Positions 1 to 11,165 of a stretch of DNA of 64,000 nucleotides are shown here, piece by piece. The notes beneath the pieces were generated by a model, which made no database searches, was not told where the DNA came from, and was given only the letters and a program-made list of their open reading frames with translations. Position numbers and translations under genes: made by a program. Origin of the DNA: Saussurea involucrata (lineage: Eukaryota; Streptophyta; Magnoliopsida; Asterales; Asteraceae); assembly GCA_033807775.1 (NCBI GenBank), contig CM066315.1:63496320-63560319 (forward strand), given 5' to 3'. Position 1 is the first letter of the stretch. Each line of letters starts with the position of its first letter.

Positions 1-1234
1 GTTGGGACCCAAGAGACCTATGTGATATAATATGTATTTTGTTATCTTATGACGAGATGTAAATTGTGTTATATGATGTATGTTTGGGATGGGTTGTTAC
101 ACTTGTACCAAGATATTCATCAAAGTACTTATATGGAGTTCTTTATCCCAAAAAAAGAAGTAATATTGAGCAGTTAGAAATTAAGTAATTCATAGTTTCA
201 TTTCAAATCATGGTCTCTAGCAACGTCCAACTACCACCAATACTTAGATAAACCAAAGGAAGGAACATGTTTCCGTGACATATGGCGGCAATTATAATAA
301 TTCACCAAGCACCATGTTTTACCCGGCAGCTATACAGGATTAACCAAAACATTTTTTTATTCAGATAATTAACAGTGTTCTAAACGAGCTTATGTTGAAG
401 TTTTGAAATCTAAACGAGCTTTATTTTGAAACTAATTGTATAACAAATAATAAGACAAAACAGTGTTCAAAACTGAAAGGAGAAGCAACAAAACCCAACA
501 TGAAATTAATCCAAAATTCATAAACCATGCATTTCCTTTTCCAAATTAATAGTTGACTATCTGATCTGATTGCAGTCCAACTTAAAGGAATCAACACAAT
601 CATTATAAAAATGTTAGTGATCAACTACGCGATCTAGTCTACCCGACCCATTTCTCGTAGGAGGTCGGTTGAACATTTGGGTGGTTTTGTTTCAGCATCC
701 GGATTTCACAACATAAAGGAATTATGAAACAAATCTACATGCATGTCGACGGGGATATTAGAGCTTTCCCTACAAACGCCATTGTTTTACTCTAAAATTG
801 ATGTTAAATATAGAAAATTATATGTATGATGAAGAGCTATAAACAAGTTATATCGTTGATCCATGTTAAAAGTACTATAAAAACCTCAAAAAAGTATTAT
901 AATTTACTGGAGACATTTTTCTATTTATTTGGATAATAATTTATAACATGTTACCGTAGAATTTGAAGATATTTAATTTCTCCATATCATTAACATACAT
1001 GGAAACTCGTTCAAAGAATGTATTTTATTCTATTATTATAGTATTGTAAAATTAAGTTGACCATACGAATAATTGCTAGACCATTTGAATCACTGATTGA
1101 ATATAGTATTCATTTCATATATTTTATCCCTTACCCAATTATTAAATAATATTCGATGTTTATTTGACCCGCGTACGTACGCATAGAAACCTCGGAGTTG
1201 CATTAATTCAAACACGAAGCATGTCAATTAAGGC
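1..1234. other. P450 5' flanking DNA, no gene
   Basis: AT-rich non-coding DNA upstream of the P450. I see no gene in it. Several blocks recur elsewhere in the window: about 240-375 resembles 15040-15205, 385-590 resembles 22375-22555, 677-900 resembles both 12700-12925 and 13520-13745, and 990-1020 resembles 21528-21560. The other copies are in a different order and none is followed by a P450 coding region. They are best read as remnants of ancient duplication of this gene's promoter region. Confidence 0.7.
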
Positions 1235-1242
1235 TATAAATA
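1235..1242 (+). promoter_or_regulatory. TATA box of the P450 gene
   Basis: TATAAATA lies 70 bases before the ATG at 1312. This spacing leaves room for a short 5' leader, as is usual for plant genes. It is the only good TATA match close to the start codon. Confidence 0.7.
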
Positions 1243-1311
1243 CACCCTATCCAAGTTCAAAATTATTCACAAACAACATACAATCCTATACCTCATCACA
1301 AAAGTACTCTA

Positions 1312-3186
1312 ATGGATATCACAGGTTTTCTTAGAGATAACAATCTCTCGACCCCTTTCTTTATTCTATCGACTACAATCTTCTTTCTTTTACTCGTCAT
1401 CAAACTAGCCAAACCAACCTCCTCAAAGAAACTCCCACCTGGTCCACCAAGGTTGCCAATCATCGGAAACCTACATCAAGTGGGCGATAGACCTCATGTC
1501 TCTACCGCCAAGTTTGCCAAAGAATATGGCCCTCTCATATCTCTCCGCTTAGGGAAACAAATTCTTGTGGTTGCCTCTTCACCGGAGGCAGCCATAGAAA
1601 TTCTGAAGACTCAAGACCGTTTTCTTTCCTCTCGTGTTGTGCCTACTGCATTTCAACAACCATCCCTAATACCTCACTCCCTCATTTGGTCAGAGTGCAA
1701 CCAAACCTGGAAAAGCCTAAGAACCCTTTGTCGAACTGAATTATTCTCGGCAAAAGCCTTAGAATCCCACTCTAGATTACGAGAGGAAAAACTAGGCCAT
1801 TTGTTGGACTTCTTGCATAAAAAGCAAGGACAAGTGATTAACATGGAGGATGTAGTTTTTATTACATTGTTCAACACTTTGACTTCCATTATCTTTTCAA
1901 GAGATTTCCTTGATTTGAAAGATGAACGTGGGAGTCAAGATGGGTTAAACGAGTCACTTCATAAAATAATCGAGTATGGAGGGATTATAAAAGATATTGG
2001 TTCATTTTTCCCTATTTTTGAGAGATTTGATCTTCAAGGAATAAGAAAGGGAACTCTGAAACAGTATAATAAGACGTTTGCCTACTGGGCGGATATAATA
2101 AAGGAAAGAAGAGCTCATGTCAATTCTTCAACTTGGTCGTCAGAGCATGCACAATCTTTCTTGGATCGGATGCTTGAAAATGGATTCTCAGATGATCAGA
2201 TTAATCAGTTAGTCACAGTAAGCTTTTCTCGACTATTTATTATTAATTACAGTATAATTTGTAGCAAGCATAAAAAAGGAACCGTTTGCATAAGCATATA
2301 TCATTAAGAAAAACTAATAAAGGCATAGATGAACTTACTCCCATAAGGAACATATTAATACAATATATGTAGAAGTAGTTATTTAAACAATATATCGGAT
2401 ATACAATCAACGGAAATAAAGTGAATTTTATTCAAATTATTTGGAGTTTTTATTATATATTTCAACAATTATATATCTTAATAGCAATAACTTATATGTC
2501 AACTACCCTTGTATTCTTTATGATAGATCGATGTTCTTTAACCAAATGAAATTCTTTTGTGTTTCCAGGAACTATTTGTAGCAGGAACAAACACAACAAC
2601 GAGTTCAGTTGTGTGGGCCATGACCGAGCTTGTCAGGCACAAAGAGGTCATGTCTAAAATAGTAGAAGAGATAAAAAGGGAAATCGGCTCTGATAAAATC
2701 ACCGACTCTCAACTTTCTAAATTATCTTATCTACAAGCTAGCATAAAAGAAGCTATGAGATTACACCCACCTGTGCCACTTCTTCTTCCACATATGGCTG
2801 CTGAAACATGTGAGGTTATGAATTACACGATTCCAAAGAACTCCAAAATATTTGTCAATCTTTGGGCAATGGGCCGAGATCCTAAGATTTGGGATGACCC
2901 TTTATCTTTCAATCCTGAAAGATTTATCGGCTCAAAATTGGATTTGAAAGGCCAAGACTTTGAGTTGTTACCATTTGGTTCGGGGAGAAGGATGTGTCCT
3001 GGAATGCCATCAGGTATCAAGAGTGTTCAACTTGTATTGGTGTCTTTGATTCGTGAGTTTGATTTGGTTCTTCCAAATGATGTTGATCCTATGAAGCTTG
3101 ATATGAGTGACAAATTTGGGATAGCTTTGAAAATGGAAAAACCTTTGAAGGTAATCTTCAAACCAAAACAAGTTAACAATGAATAG
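1312..3186 (+). CDS. cytochrome P450 monooxygenase, CYP71 clan (CYP76/CYP80-like), two exons
   Basis: A microsomal haem monooxygenase that inserts oxygen from O2 using electrons from NADPH-P450 reductase. Exon 1 is 1312-2217 and exon 2 is 2569-3186. The 351-bp phase-0 intron has donor GTAAGC and acceptor TTTCCAG. The spliced protein is 507 aa, the normal length. Visible in order: an N-terminal membrane anchor (about residues 16-32), the proline hinge PPGPP, the I-helix AGTNTT at the start of exon 2, the K-helix E-x-x-R (KEAMR), the PERF region (FNPERF) and the haem loop FGSGRRMCPG with Cys445 as ligand. The region around WKSLRTLCRTELFSAKALES resembles CYP80 proteins (benzylisoquinoline hydroxylase relatives) more than typical CYP71s, and the C-terminus resembles CYP76. 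The exact family and substrate cannot be set from sequence alone. The acidic residue usual in the I-helix is Asn here. No stops or frameshifts are seen, so it is probably functional. Confidence 0.93.
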
Positions 3187-3606
3187 CTCAATTCACATTT
3201 AGTTTTCTCTTATATGTAATATTTTATCTAAAAGTAAAAATAAATAGCTTAATTCACATTCAGTTTCCTCTTATATGTTATTTTTTTATTCAAAAGTTAA
3301 GCATAGAATAGATTCTTATTTCATATGTAATTTCTTATATATTATGGATTTTAAAGTGAAATAAAAGAAGCCAAGCTTAGTTATCCTCTAATGGTCCCAT
3401 TTTATGTTTAGTTTGTTTTTTAATTTACTTTTAAATGTTTCTATATTTTCGGTACTCCATTGGTTCCAAAATAGGTTACATATCCATTTGGTCTTATGAA
3501 CTCTAAAAAACTAGAATGTATTAATGTTCCAAGCTTTCAATTATGATCTAAAAGGATCAATCTTTTTGAGAGGTAGCGCATAAGGGTAAAAGATACAACA
3601 ATATAT
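3187..3606. other. P450 3' flank with a small tandem duplication
   Basis: Non-coding. AATAAA occurs near 3238 and 3361 and could serve polyadenylation. The block at about 3184-3220, which includes the stop codon TAG, is repeated imperfectly at about 3244-3280. The rest is AT-rich DNA in which I see nothing. Confidence 0.55.
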
Positions 3607-3947
3607 TGTGACAACAAGTTAATCATTATTGAAAAGGAAAATGATTCAGCATCATTAAGGCCACAACAGTCCAAATCTGTTTGTGAAGAAGGATTGCCAT
3701 ACCACTAAAGAATATTGTCTCCTCATCGTACAAGCTGGCCATTGTATGGTTTTGTCTTCATGCACAGCTAAGGGAGCAGATTCTGCATTTGCTTTTCTTT
3801 CCTTTGTACTAGCCTATTAGATTTCTTATGTTGTCTAATCCTTCTAGTATAAATAGGCATGGTTCTTACCTACTGTGTAATTTAAAAAAAAAAGCTTTTC
3901 ATATTTTAAATACAAGAGGTCTTTTGGAGCTTTCTTTATTTCTTAAG
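3607..3947 (+). repeat. probable 5' LTR of copia element A (boundaries uncertain)
   Basis: This stretch immediately precedes a tRNA primer site and contains TATAAATA at 3848-3855, as expected for a copia LTR promoter. The left edge is a guess placed at a TGTGACA. No 3' LTR copy is left in the window to define the ends, and the expected terminal CA is not clear. Confidence 0.4.
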
Positions 3948-3948
3948 T

Positions 3949-3960
3949 TGGTATCAGAGC
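3949..3960 (+). other. primer binding site of copia element A
   Basis: TGGTATCAGAGC is complementary to the 3' end of plant initiator Met-tRNA, the usual primer for plant copia reverse transcription. The gag start codon follows two bases later. Confidence 0.88.
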
Positions 3961-3961
3961 C

Positions 3962-5040
3962 ATGGAGAATCCCTCCATTATAGCTTCGTCTGCTACTCCT
4001 CAAAATCAGACAAACACTACTCGTGTGGTGAATCAAACACCTCCTCTTGCTCCCATACCAAGTTTGTTCTCTTCTTCATATTTGCCTCCTCTCACAATCA
4101 AACTTGACAGAACCAACTACACATTCTGGAAATCTCAAGTCCTTCCTTCTCTTGGAGCCTATGATCTTGAGAGCTACGTTCTTGGCACCAAAGTGTGTCC
4201 ACAAAAGTTTCTTCCTCCTACTGCAGCCAGCTCCAGTGAACAACCCACAATCAACCCTGCTTACACTATCTGGACCAGAACAGATCAAACCATTCTGAGC
4301 TGGTTACTAAACTCTATCTCTGAAACAATGTTTGGTCATGTTGTTCGATGCTTAACATCCCTTGATGTATGGAATACCTTGGAGGAACTATTCACTACCA
4401 GCAGCAAAGCCAGAACACTCCAGCTGCGTTTTCAACTTCAATCACTAAAGAAAGGAAGCTTGTCTATTCATGATTACATGCTCAAAATGAGAAACTTGGC
4501 AGAAAGTTTATCTGTTGCTGGCCAATTGATTTCAGATGAAGAACTTATCCTTTATATCTTGGGTGGCCTTGGTCATGATTATGACTCTGTGGTGGTTAAT
4601 CTAACATCCAGACATGACCAAGTAACACTACAAGAAGTTCAGTTCATGCTACAAAGCCAAGAAATGAGACTGGAGTTATTTAACTCTGACATTGCTGCTA
4701 ACCTACCAAGTGCTAATCTCACCACTCAATTTCGAAGGTCTCTCAATCTTTCTGGAACCAATCGTATCAATACTCAACAGGAGGACGTTCAACCAACTTT
4801 TGAGGCCGAGGACATGGAAGAGGAGGTCGAGGAAGAGGAAGACAAACTATTTACTGCCAAGTTTGTAATCGTCCTGGTCATGGTGCTACAAAGTGCTACC
4901 ACAGGTTTGATGCTTCCTTCCAAGCTCAGTCCTCTCCTCATCCTTTTACACCCTCTTCTGCAAGTTCCTTTGTTTCATCAAACAAGGACTTAGCCAATGA
5001 TCAACAAGCTCTTTTCTCCTCAAGTGACCACAACAATGAG
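3962..5040 (+). pseudogene. gag of copia element A, frameshifted
   Basis: Nucleocapsid polyprotein of a Ty1/copia element. The ORF from 3962 has the UBN2-type gag core (DRTNYTFWKSQVLPSLG, then LHDYMLKM-like and ILGGLGHDYDS-like stretches). The CX2CX4HX4C zinc knuckle is encoded at 4855-4896 in a different frame from the start of gag. A single frame change near 4795 therefore separates the capsid part from the Gly-Arg-rich segment, the knuckle and all of pol. In the original frame the ORF runs on into unrelated residues to 4993. Non-functional as it stands. Confidence 0.85.
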
Positions 5041-7640
5041 CATATGTGGTACATTGACAGTGGTGCAACAACTCATATCACATCCAACGCAGCAAATGTT
5101 CAACACACGACAGAAATGAAAGGTATAAATCATTTAATAGTTGGAAATGGTAATACAGTACCCATTTCTTACTGTGGTAACAGTTTACTTCTCTCATCCA
5201 CACAATCCTTACCTTTAAAACTTGTTGACATTCTCGTTGTTCCTCAAATCACTAAAAACCTACTGTCCATTTCTCAACTTATCAAACATAATGTTGTTTT
5301 TGTTGAGTTTTATACTAACCTATGCATTGTGAAGGATCTGAATACGAAGAAGGAGCTTCTTCGAGGACAGCTTGAGAATGGCCTTTATCAAGTCAAAGTG
5401 AAGTTTAATCATCTTACCAGTTCAAGCCTTTCAAATTCAATCAAGCAGAATGTCTTTCCTTCTGCATATTTTATTTTCCCTAAAGCTAGTAATGAGTCAT
5501 TGTCTGTTTCGAGTCCTAAAAAATATGTTGATGTTTGGCACATGCGTCTTGGTCATCCCAACTGCAATGTACTTAAAACTATGCTAGTCAATGAAAAATT
5601 ATGCATTGGTACCAATCCTAGTTTTTGTGATGCATGCCATATTGGGAAATCAAAGCACACCACATATCCTATTTCCTCTAAGTCAACTACAAAGCCTCTT
5701 GAACTTATTCACTCTGATGTTTGGGGTCCAGCCCCTATAATGTCCAATGATGGATATAAATACTATGTCCACTTCATTGATGATTACAGCAATTTTACAT
5801 GGATTTTTCCTCTAAAATAAAAATCTGAAGTCAAAGATGTTTTCATGCACTTCCAAAAGTTTGTTGAAAGACAATTCAACTCTAAGATCCTCACTTTACA
5901 AACTGATTGGGGAGGTGAATACAGAAGTTTATCACCTTTTCTCCAATCTCTTGGCATTCAATTTCGTCATCCTTGTCCACATACTCACTCCCAAAATGGA
6001 AAATCTGAAAGAAAACACAGGCATATTGTTGAAATGGGTTTAACCCTACTTAGTCAAGCTTCAATGCCTTTAAAATATTGGTGGGATGCTTTTTCAACTG
6101 CCACCTTCCTGATAAATCATTTAATTACTCCATCCTTACAAAACCACTCACCAATTGAAAATTTGTTTTGTAAGAAACCTGATCTCAACTTTCTTAAAGT
6201 TTTTGGTTGTGCTTGCTTTCCACACTTAAGAGACTATAATCAACACAAACTTGATTTTCGTTCCTCTAAATGTGTATTCTTGGGATATAGTTTAGCCCAT
6301 AAAGGCTACAAATGTCTCCATCCTTCAGGAAGAATATACATTGTCAAAAGTGTGTCATTCAATGAGCACAATTTTCCTTTTAAAGAAGGTTTTTCTCTAT
6401 CCTCACATAGCATTTCAGAGGTACCCAATACTACCATGTTTCAATTCAGCCACTGGTTACCGTGCCCATACTCATCGTGCTCCTACTCTACCTCACCTAC
6501 TACTTCACATGTTGACTCTGATAAAGGTCCCTCTCATGCATCTCCTATACAAGTAGCTGATTTTTCACCCTCACCTTCAAACAATGCAGGTAACCCTTCT
6601 TCATCAACTCCCACCTACTCCACTGTACCTTTAGTGGTCCAACTACCCCCTTTATAACCACCTCCTCCAACCAATACCCATCCCATGGTTACACGCTAAA
6701 AAACAGCTGCCCTAAACTCACAACTCCATTTGGCATTTATTGATCCATCTCCTACACCCAACTCAGTCTCCCAAGCTCTCTTTCACCCACAGTGGAAAAA
6801 GGCAATGGATGAAGAATATGTTGCTTTGCTCACAAACAATACATGGACTCTTGTTCCATATCAACCTCATATGCATATTGTTGACAACAAATGGGTGTTT
6901 CGTACGAAATATAACCCTGATGGCACCATCTTAAAACATAAAGCATGACTTGTTGCTAAAGGCTTCCAGCAACATCCAGGTATTGATTTTTTCGAAACCT
7001 TTAGCCCTGTGGTAAAACCCACTACCATTCGGCTAATCCTCTCTCTAGCCGTCACTCACAATTGGGACATCCAACAGATTGATTTTAACAATGCCTTCCT
7101 AAATGGATCCCTCTCTGAAGAAGTGTTCATGAAGCAACCTCAAGGATATGTACATCCTTCATATCCTTCAGCTGTTTGCAAGATCAACAAAGCCTTATAT
7201 GGCTTGAAACAGGCTCCACGGGCCTGGTTTGACAAACTCAAAACCACTCTACTCTCACTTGGTTTTCGAAATTCAGTTTCAGATTCCAGCCTCTTCTTCT
7301 TCAACAAAGGCTCGACTACAATGTTTGTTCTCGTCTATGTTATCTTACTTACAGGAAACAATATAGATCAGGTTCGTTCCATCATCACACATCTCAGCTC
7401 GCTGTTTTCCTTAAAGAAGCTAGGATCAGTCACCTACTTCCTTGGTTTTGAGACATCTCGGGGGGCATCCGGTATTCATCTGTCTTAATCCAAGTATACC
7501 ACTGATCTCCTATCAAGAACCAACATGTTAAAAGCCAAGCCTTGTCCTACTCCCATGTGCCAAAGTAATACACGACATCCCACTCTTCAATGATGTTACT
7601 CTCTATCGAAGTTCCGTTGGGTACCAAAATCTACTTAATC
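5041..7640 (+). pseudogene. pol of copia element A: protease, integrase, reverse transcriptase; RNase H lost
   Basis: One reading frame encodes protease (WYIDSGATTHIT from 5044), the integrase zinc motif (WHMRLGHPN) and core, then reverse transcriptase. It is broken by in-frame stops at 5818, 6655, about 6697, 6946 and 7486. The one at 6946 (CGA to TGA) looks like CpG decay. The catalytic YVDD box is missing: the sequence near 7338 reads YVILLTG where relatives read YVDD-ILLTG, consistent with a clean 6-bp loss of both aspartates. Past about 7600 the frame shifts and homology stops near 7640, so the end of RT, RNase H and the 3' LTR are absent. A dead 3'-truncated copy. Confidence 0.88.
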
Positions 7641-10229
7641 TGTTTTGCAGGTTTATCATGTGTAGTGCTGAATGCCCAATTACTACCAAACACATGACTG
7701 GAAAACAGAAGAGAAGTGTGCAATTTGAAGAAGAGTACATGTGTTGAAACCATATGCATAATTTCAGGGGGAGAAATTTTAAACTTTTTGGTTTATATCG
7801 GTGCTTATTGACATATTTTTTATGCTTCCTTGTAGGGGGAGCATACACAATAATGGTTTCAAAACACCTCAGTTTAGAACCCGAGCTTAACATATATTTG
7901 ACTTCTGATTATTTCAGATCAGAACTTGTTATTCAATGTGTTAGACTTCTAAACACATTAGTTTAGAAATCGTACTTATTTGTTTTAGACTTTGAATGTT
8001 ACATCTACTAATCTTGTTTCGTTAAGATTTTATTGCAGATTTTGACAGGGAGCTTATCCGTTTTTTAATCAGTCTATAAGAATTTGAGAGGGAGCTTAAA
8101 CATTTGACTGTAAGTATCTTCTAAACTTAATCTTAGATTGTTTGAAAGAAGGACGACTTTTTAGCGTGAAAAATGTGTTCTTAAATGTTCAAACCACTTC
8201 CCTATTTCAAAAGGATTTCATTTATTTAGAAGTGTGGTTTTTAAATGATCTTCATGTATATCTCGGATTCCACCATTGTTTCTGACCGTGTGTTTCCATA
8301 GATTAATACTTGCGTATTATCTTTTCCATACTTTCAAGTACTCATACACACCAGTTCAGCTTCTTTTTGACTTTGTTATTACCATGTCTCAAAACGAAAC
8401 AATTTTTCGATGGTAATACTCCAGTTTGAATTTTCAATTTTGTTGAGCATCATACATTCTTTCACCGTGAGAATTAAACGTTTTATTCAAAGGTTGTTTA
8501 TATTTGTTTATATAAACAAAACTTTCAATTCTTTGATACCCTATTCCTTACATGATTATCTTTTATATTTGATCTGATTGATACGTTGTCAGATTCTCAA
8601 ACAAGTCTTTCGAATTCATTTCATCCATTCAATATCCTTGTTTTGAGAAATCATCAAAGTTCAAATGCTAAAATATTTCATGATAGTATTGAGGAGCATA
8701 CATTATGATGACAATTTCATTCATTTACTGAAATTCATATTTGTTCAAGCTAAACTGTTGAACAACACATCTTTAGGACAAAATTTCATGGGAATAAGTG
8801 TGAGAACTTAAAGAACTTCTATGGATCCACAATAACCAGTGTTTCCTACCCAAGAAGTTATCCTTGAGTGATTGAGGGGTGAGGGGTCAAAATGAAAGAG
8901 TGGGGGAGATAACTCATACGGTTGAGTAATCTCATTGTGCTGAGGTAAAAGGAAAAACAGAGTTTGGTTAGTAGTAAGCTGATTAAAAACAGAAAGAGGG
9001 TGTGAGAACAGAGTTAAAAGAATAAGAGAACTCTGCACCAACCATTTTCTGAGTCGGGCAACCACATTACTGATTGGTTCACATTCTTTGGTCACCGTCA
9101 TTGAAACAGACAATTATCCCATGCCAACTCTTACATTAAACCCCACTAGCTACTCATTTCTTTCTCAACAAAGAAATGTTTCAATTTTTCTTGGGAACGC
9201 AACATATATTCTATCTAATCTTCATTCAGAAGGTTTGGATATTGAAAAAGAAGGAAGTTTTCCCCACCTTCGCACTTCAATCATGCACATTGAGTCCGTG
9301 GAAAACTTGGTGTTGTCTCAACAGTTTACACAATTTGAGCCTAAAAATCAAGCATAAGTTGCTTCAATCATTTCTACACTTGCACGTACACACAAGGAAT
9401 ATGTTTTCTTGTCATAACGTTCATAGAAATTCCTTAGTGTTTTTCGATGATTGAATGGAAGCCCTGGAGGAGTGAATATCAAAAAGCTCATTTCCAAAGT
9501 GCATTCGTTGTACTAAGTGGCTTTGTGCAACTTACAGGCATTTTAACTGTTTTAACTGTTGATTAAGGGTTACAACTTTCATATTATCTGAATTTGAAAA
9601 GAATCGGATAAATATGTTCTAGAATTGACGGATAAACAGAACAAATGGAGGAGATTATTTATGGTATTCAAAGACTGTTGAAACTGATAAAGAGTTTTGA
9701 TGATCATGATGCTCACAATCATCAAAAAGGGGGAGAAATATCAAACAGAAGAAAAAGGAGAGATTTCAATTTCTGAGAGTCAAGGAGATATTTGCCAAAG
9801 TCAAAGAAAAACAAGTCAAGACGTTTCAAGATGATCAAATGTTTGTAGATACAAAGACAGTTCATCAAAGACAATTCAAATTTAAAGATCAATCAAGAAT
9901 GTTTTTCAAAGCTCAAACCCAGTTAAAGCTCAAAGACTATTCATGTTAAAAACTGAAGATGTTTGTCAAGGTTCAAAGCTGCAAAGATCAATGACTTGAA
10001 GATATGAAGATTTTGTTTTTAAAGACTTTGATCAACGATACGAAGATTCAAATATATGAAGTTCGTGTTTCAAGACTTGATGACTATTTGTTTCTGAAGA
10101 GACAAATAAAGTTTAAAGCTGTCAAAGTGGATTCTTGAAGATAAAGCTTATCTGAATATTCGTCAAAGAGTTTTAAGTGGTGAAGATTTGAAGACTGCCG
10201 TCATATTTTTTTTTAAATCTTGAATCCAT
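7641..10229 (+). mobile_element. non-coding 3' internal region of a second, 5'-truncated LTR element
   Basis: No convincing protein is encoded. The stretch carries repeated purine tracts of the kind AGGGGGAG (near 7766, 7832 and 9727) and related GGGAGCTT blocks (near 8047 and 8092). From 9760 to 10200 TCAAAG and GAAGAT motifs recur densely. Multiple polypurine tracts and a motif-rich non-coding 3' region are features of Sirevirus-type copia elements. It runs into a clean polypurine tract and 3' LTR at 10230. The small ORFs at 8808-9113 (minus) and 9088-9357 (plus) match nothing I recognise. Confidence 0.5.
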
Positions 10230-10239
10230 AGGGGGAGAA
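10230..10239 (+). other. polypurine tract
   Basis: AGGGGGAGAA lies directly before an LTR that starts TGTTAG. It would prime plus-strand DNA synthesis in an LTR retrotransposon. Confidence 0.75.
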
Positions 10240-10555
10240 TGTTAGTACCAAAATGTATTCAAGATTTAGAGGATAATTGTAATTGTCAACAATAGTCAAA
10301 GTCAATGTAATAGTTAGTAATTGGTCAAAGTCAAGGGTATTGGCTAAGGGTAAAGTCAAAGGTATAAATAGTGAGTTGTATGGGATTTGTGAGCAGAGAG
10401 AGGTCGTTAGAGGAATAGCTACGTGAGTGTGTGTGAATGAGAGATGACCTTCTAGAGAGAGAAATAGATCTAAACTTTGAAGATCATAGTGCTAAATCAT
10501 TGTTATCTGAAACTCTCAATAAAATCTTTATATACAAGAAAGCAAAACAATAACA
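10240..10555 (+). repeat. 3' LTR of the truncated element
   Basis: Starts TGTTAGTACC directly after the polypurine tract. It has a TATAAATAG promoter box near 10363 and a polyadenylation-like AATAAAA near 10520. It probably ends at TAACA, 10551-10555. Its start matches the minus-strand start of the LTRs of elements C and D (TGTTAGTRCC), so they may be the same broad lineage. The right end is uncertain because the neighbouring tandem repeat begins in the same place. Confidence 0.65.
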
Positions 10556-10612
10556 TTGCACCGTGAGAATCAAGTATTAATCAAATGGTGAATTATGGTA
10601 AATTCATTCATT

Positions 10613-10665
10613 GTCCTACATTGGTGACAAAAGTGAAAATTTGAAAGTGCAAAAGACTATATAAA
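10613..10665 (+). promoter_or_regulatory. snRNA-type USE plus TATA module, copy 1
   Basis: GTCCTACATTG (10613-10623) is a two-mismatch match to the plant upstream sequence element RTCCCACATCG. TATATAAA follows at 10658-10665 with exactly 34 bases between. In plants this longer spacing is the one used by RNA polymerase II snRNA genes; the Pol III type is about ten bases shorter. The DNA downstream is not a recognisable U1, U2, U4, U5 or U6 RNA. Confidence 0.45.
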
Positions 10666-10956
10666 GAATAAGATATTGCTTGAATTTTAATCTAAAATTT
10701 GATTCATTTTTGGGTTAAATAGTAATTTTTTATTAAAATGACAAAATTTTCTTGTAATAGTTAAACATTTCATTTTCATTTTTGGATTAAATAGTTATTT
10801 TTTATTTACATGCCAAAATATTTCATGTAATAGTTAAACATTTCATTTGCATTTTATATAAACCAAATTTATATAAAAGCAAAACCTAAAGATGATAACA
10901 TGACACGATGAAAATCAAGTATTAATCAAATGGTGATTTGTGGTGAATTATTCATC

Positions 10957-11009
10957 GTCCCACATTGATGACAAAAGTGAAGAGTTGGAGGTGCAAATGA
11001 TTATATAAA
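10957..11009 (+). promoter_or_regulatory. snRNA-type USE plus TATA module, copy 2
   Basis: GTCCCACATTG (10957-10967) has one mismatch to the plant USE consensus. TATATAAA is at 11002-11009, again with 34 bases between. Keeping the spacing exact while the surrounding repeat copies have diverged supports a real promoter module. A start would be expected near 11035-11040, but no known small RNA follows. Confidence 0.5.
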
Positions 11010-11165
11010 AAATTAGATATGGCTTGAATGTTTATACAAAATTTATTCATTTTTTGGTTGAATAGTTATTTTTTTATTTACATGACAAAATATTTCAGAT
11101 AATAGTTAAACATTTCTTTTATTTTATATAAACCAAATTTATATGAAAGAATCTCGATTTGTTTC

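Larger units (their letters stand above)
10556..11165 (+). repeat. tandem duplication, about 330 bp unit, two diverged copies
   Basis: The block from about 10556 to 10880 recurs imperfectly from about 10895 to 11165. Shared landmarks are AATCAAGTATTAATCAAATG, the GACAAAAGTGAA box, the TATATAAA box, and TAATAGTTAAACATTTC near the end. Between the landmarks the copies differ by substitutions and small indels. Each copy carries one promoter-like module, listed separately. No coding region is present. Confidence 0.8.

Noticed and set aside
9088..9357. 89-codon ORF as a gene
   Set aside because: Low-complexity context, overlapping ORFs on both strands, no domain, and it lies in the non-coding 3' region of an LTR element.
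10690..11060. U2, U5 or other spliceosomal RNA gene downstream of the USE/TATA modules
   Set aside because: No match to conserved snRNA starts or Sm-site context was found, so only the promoter-like modules are reported.
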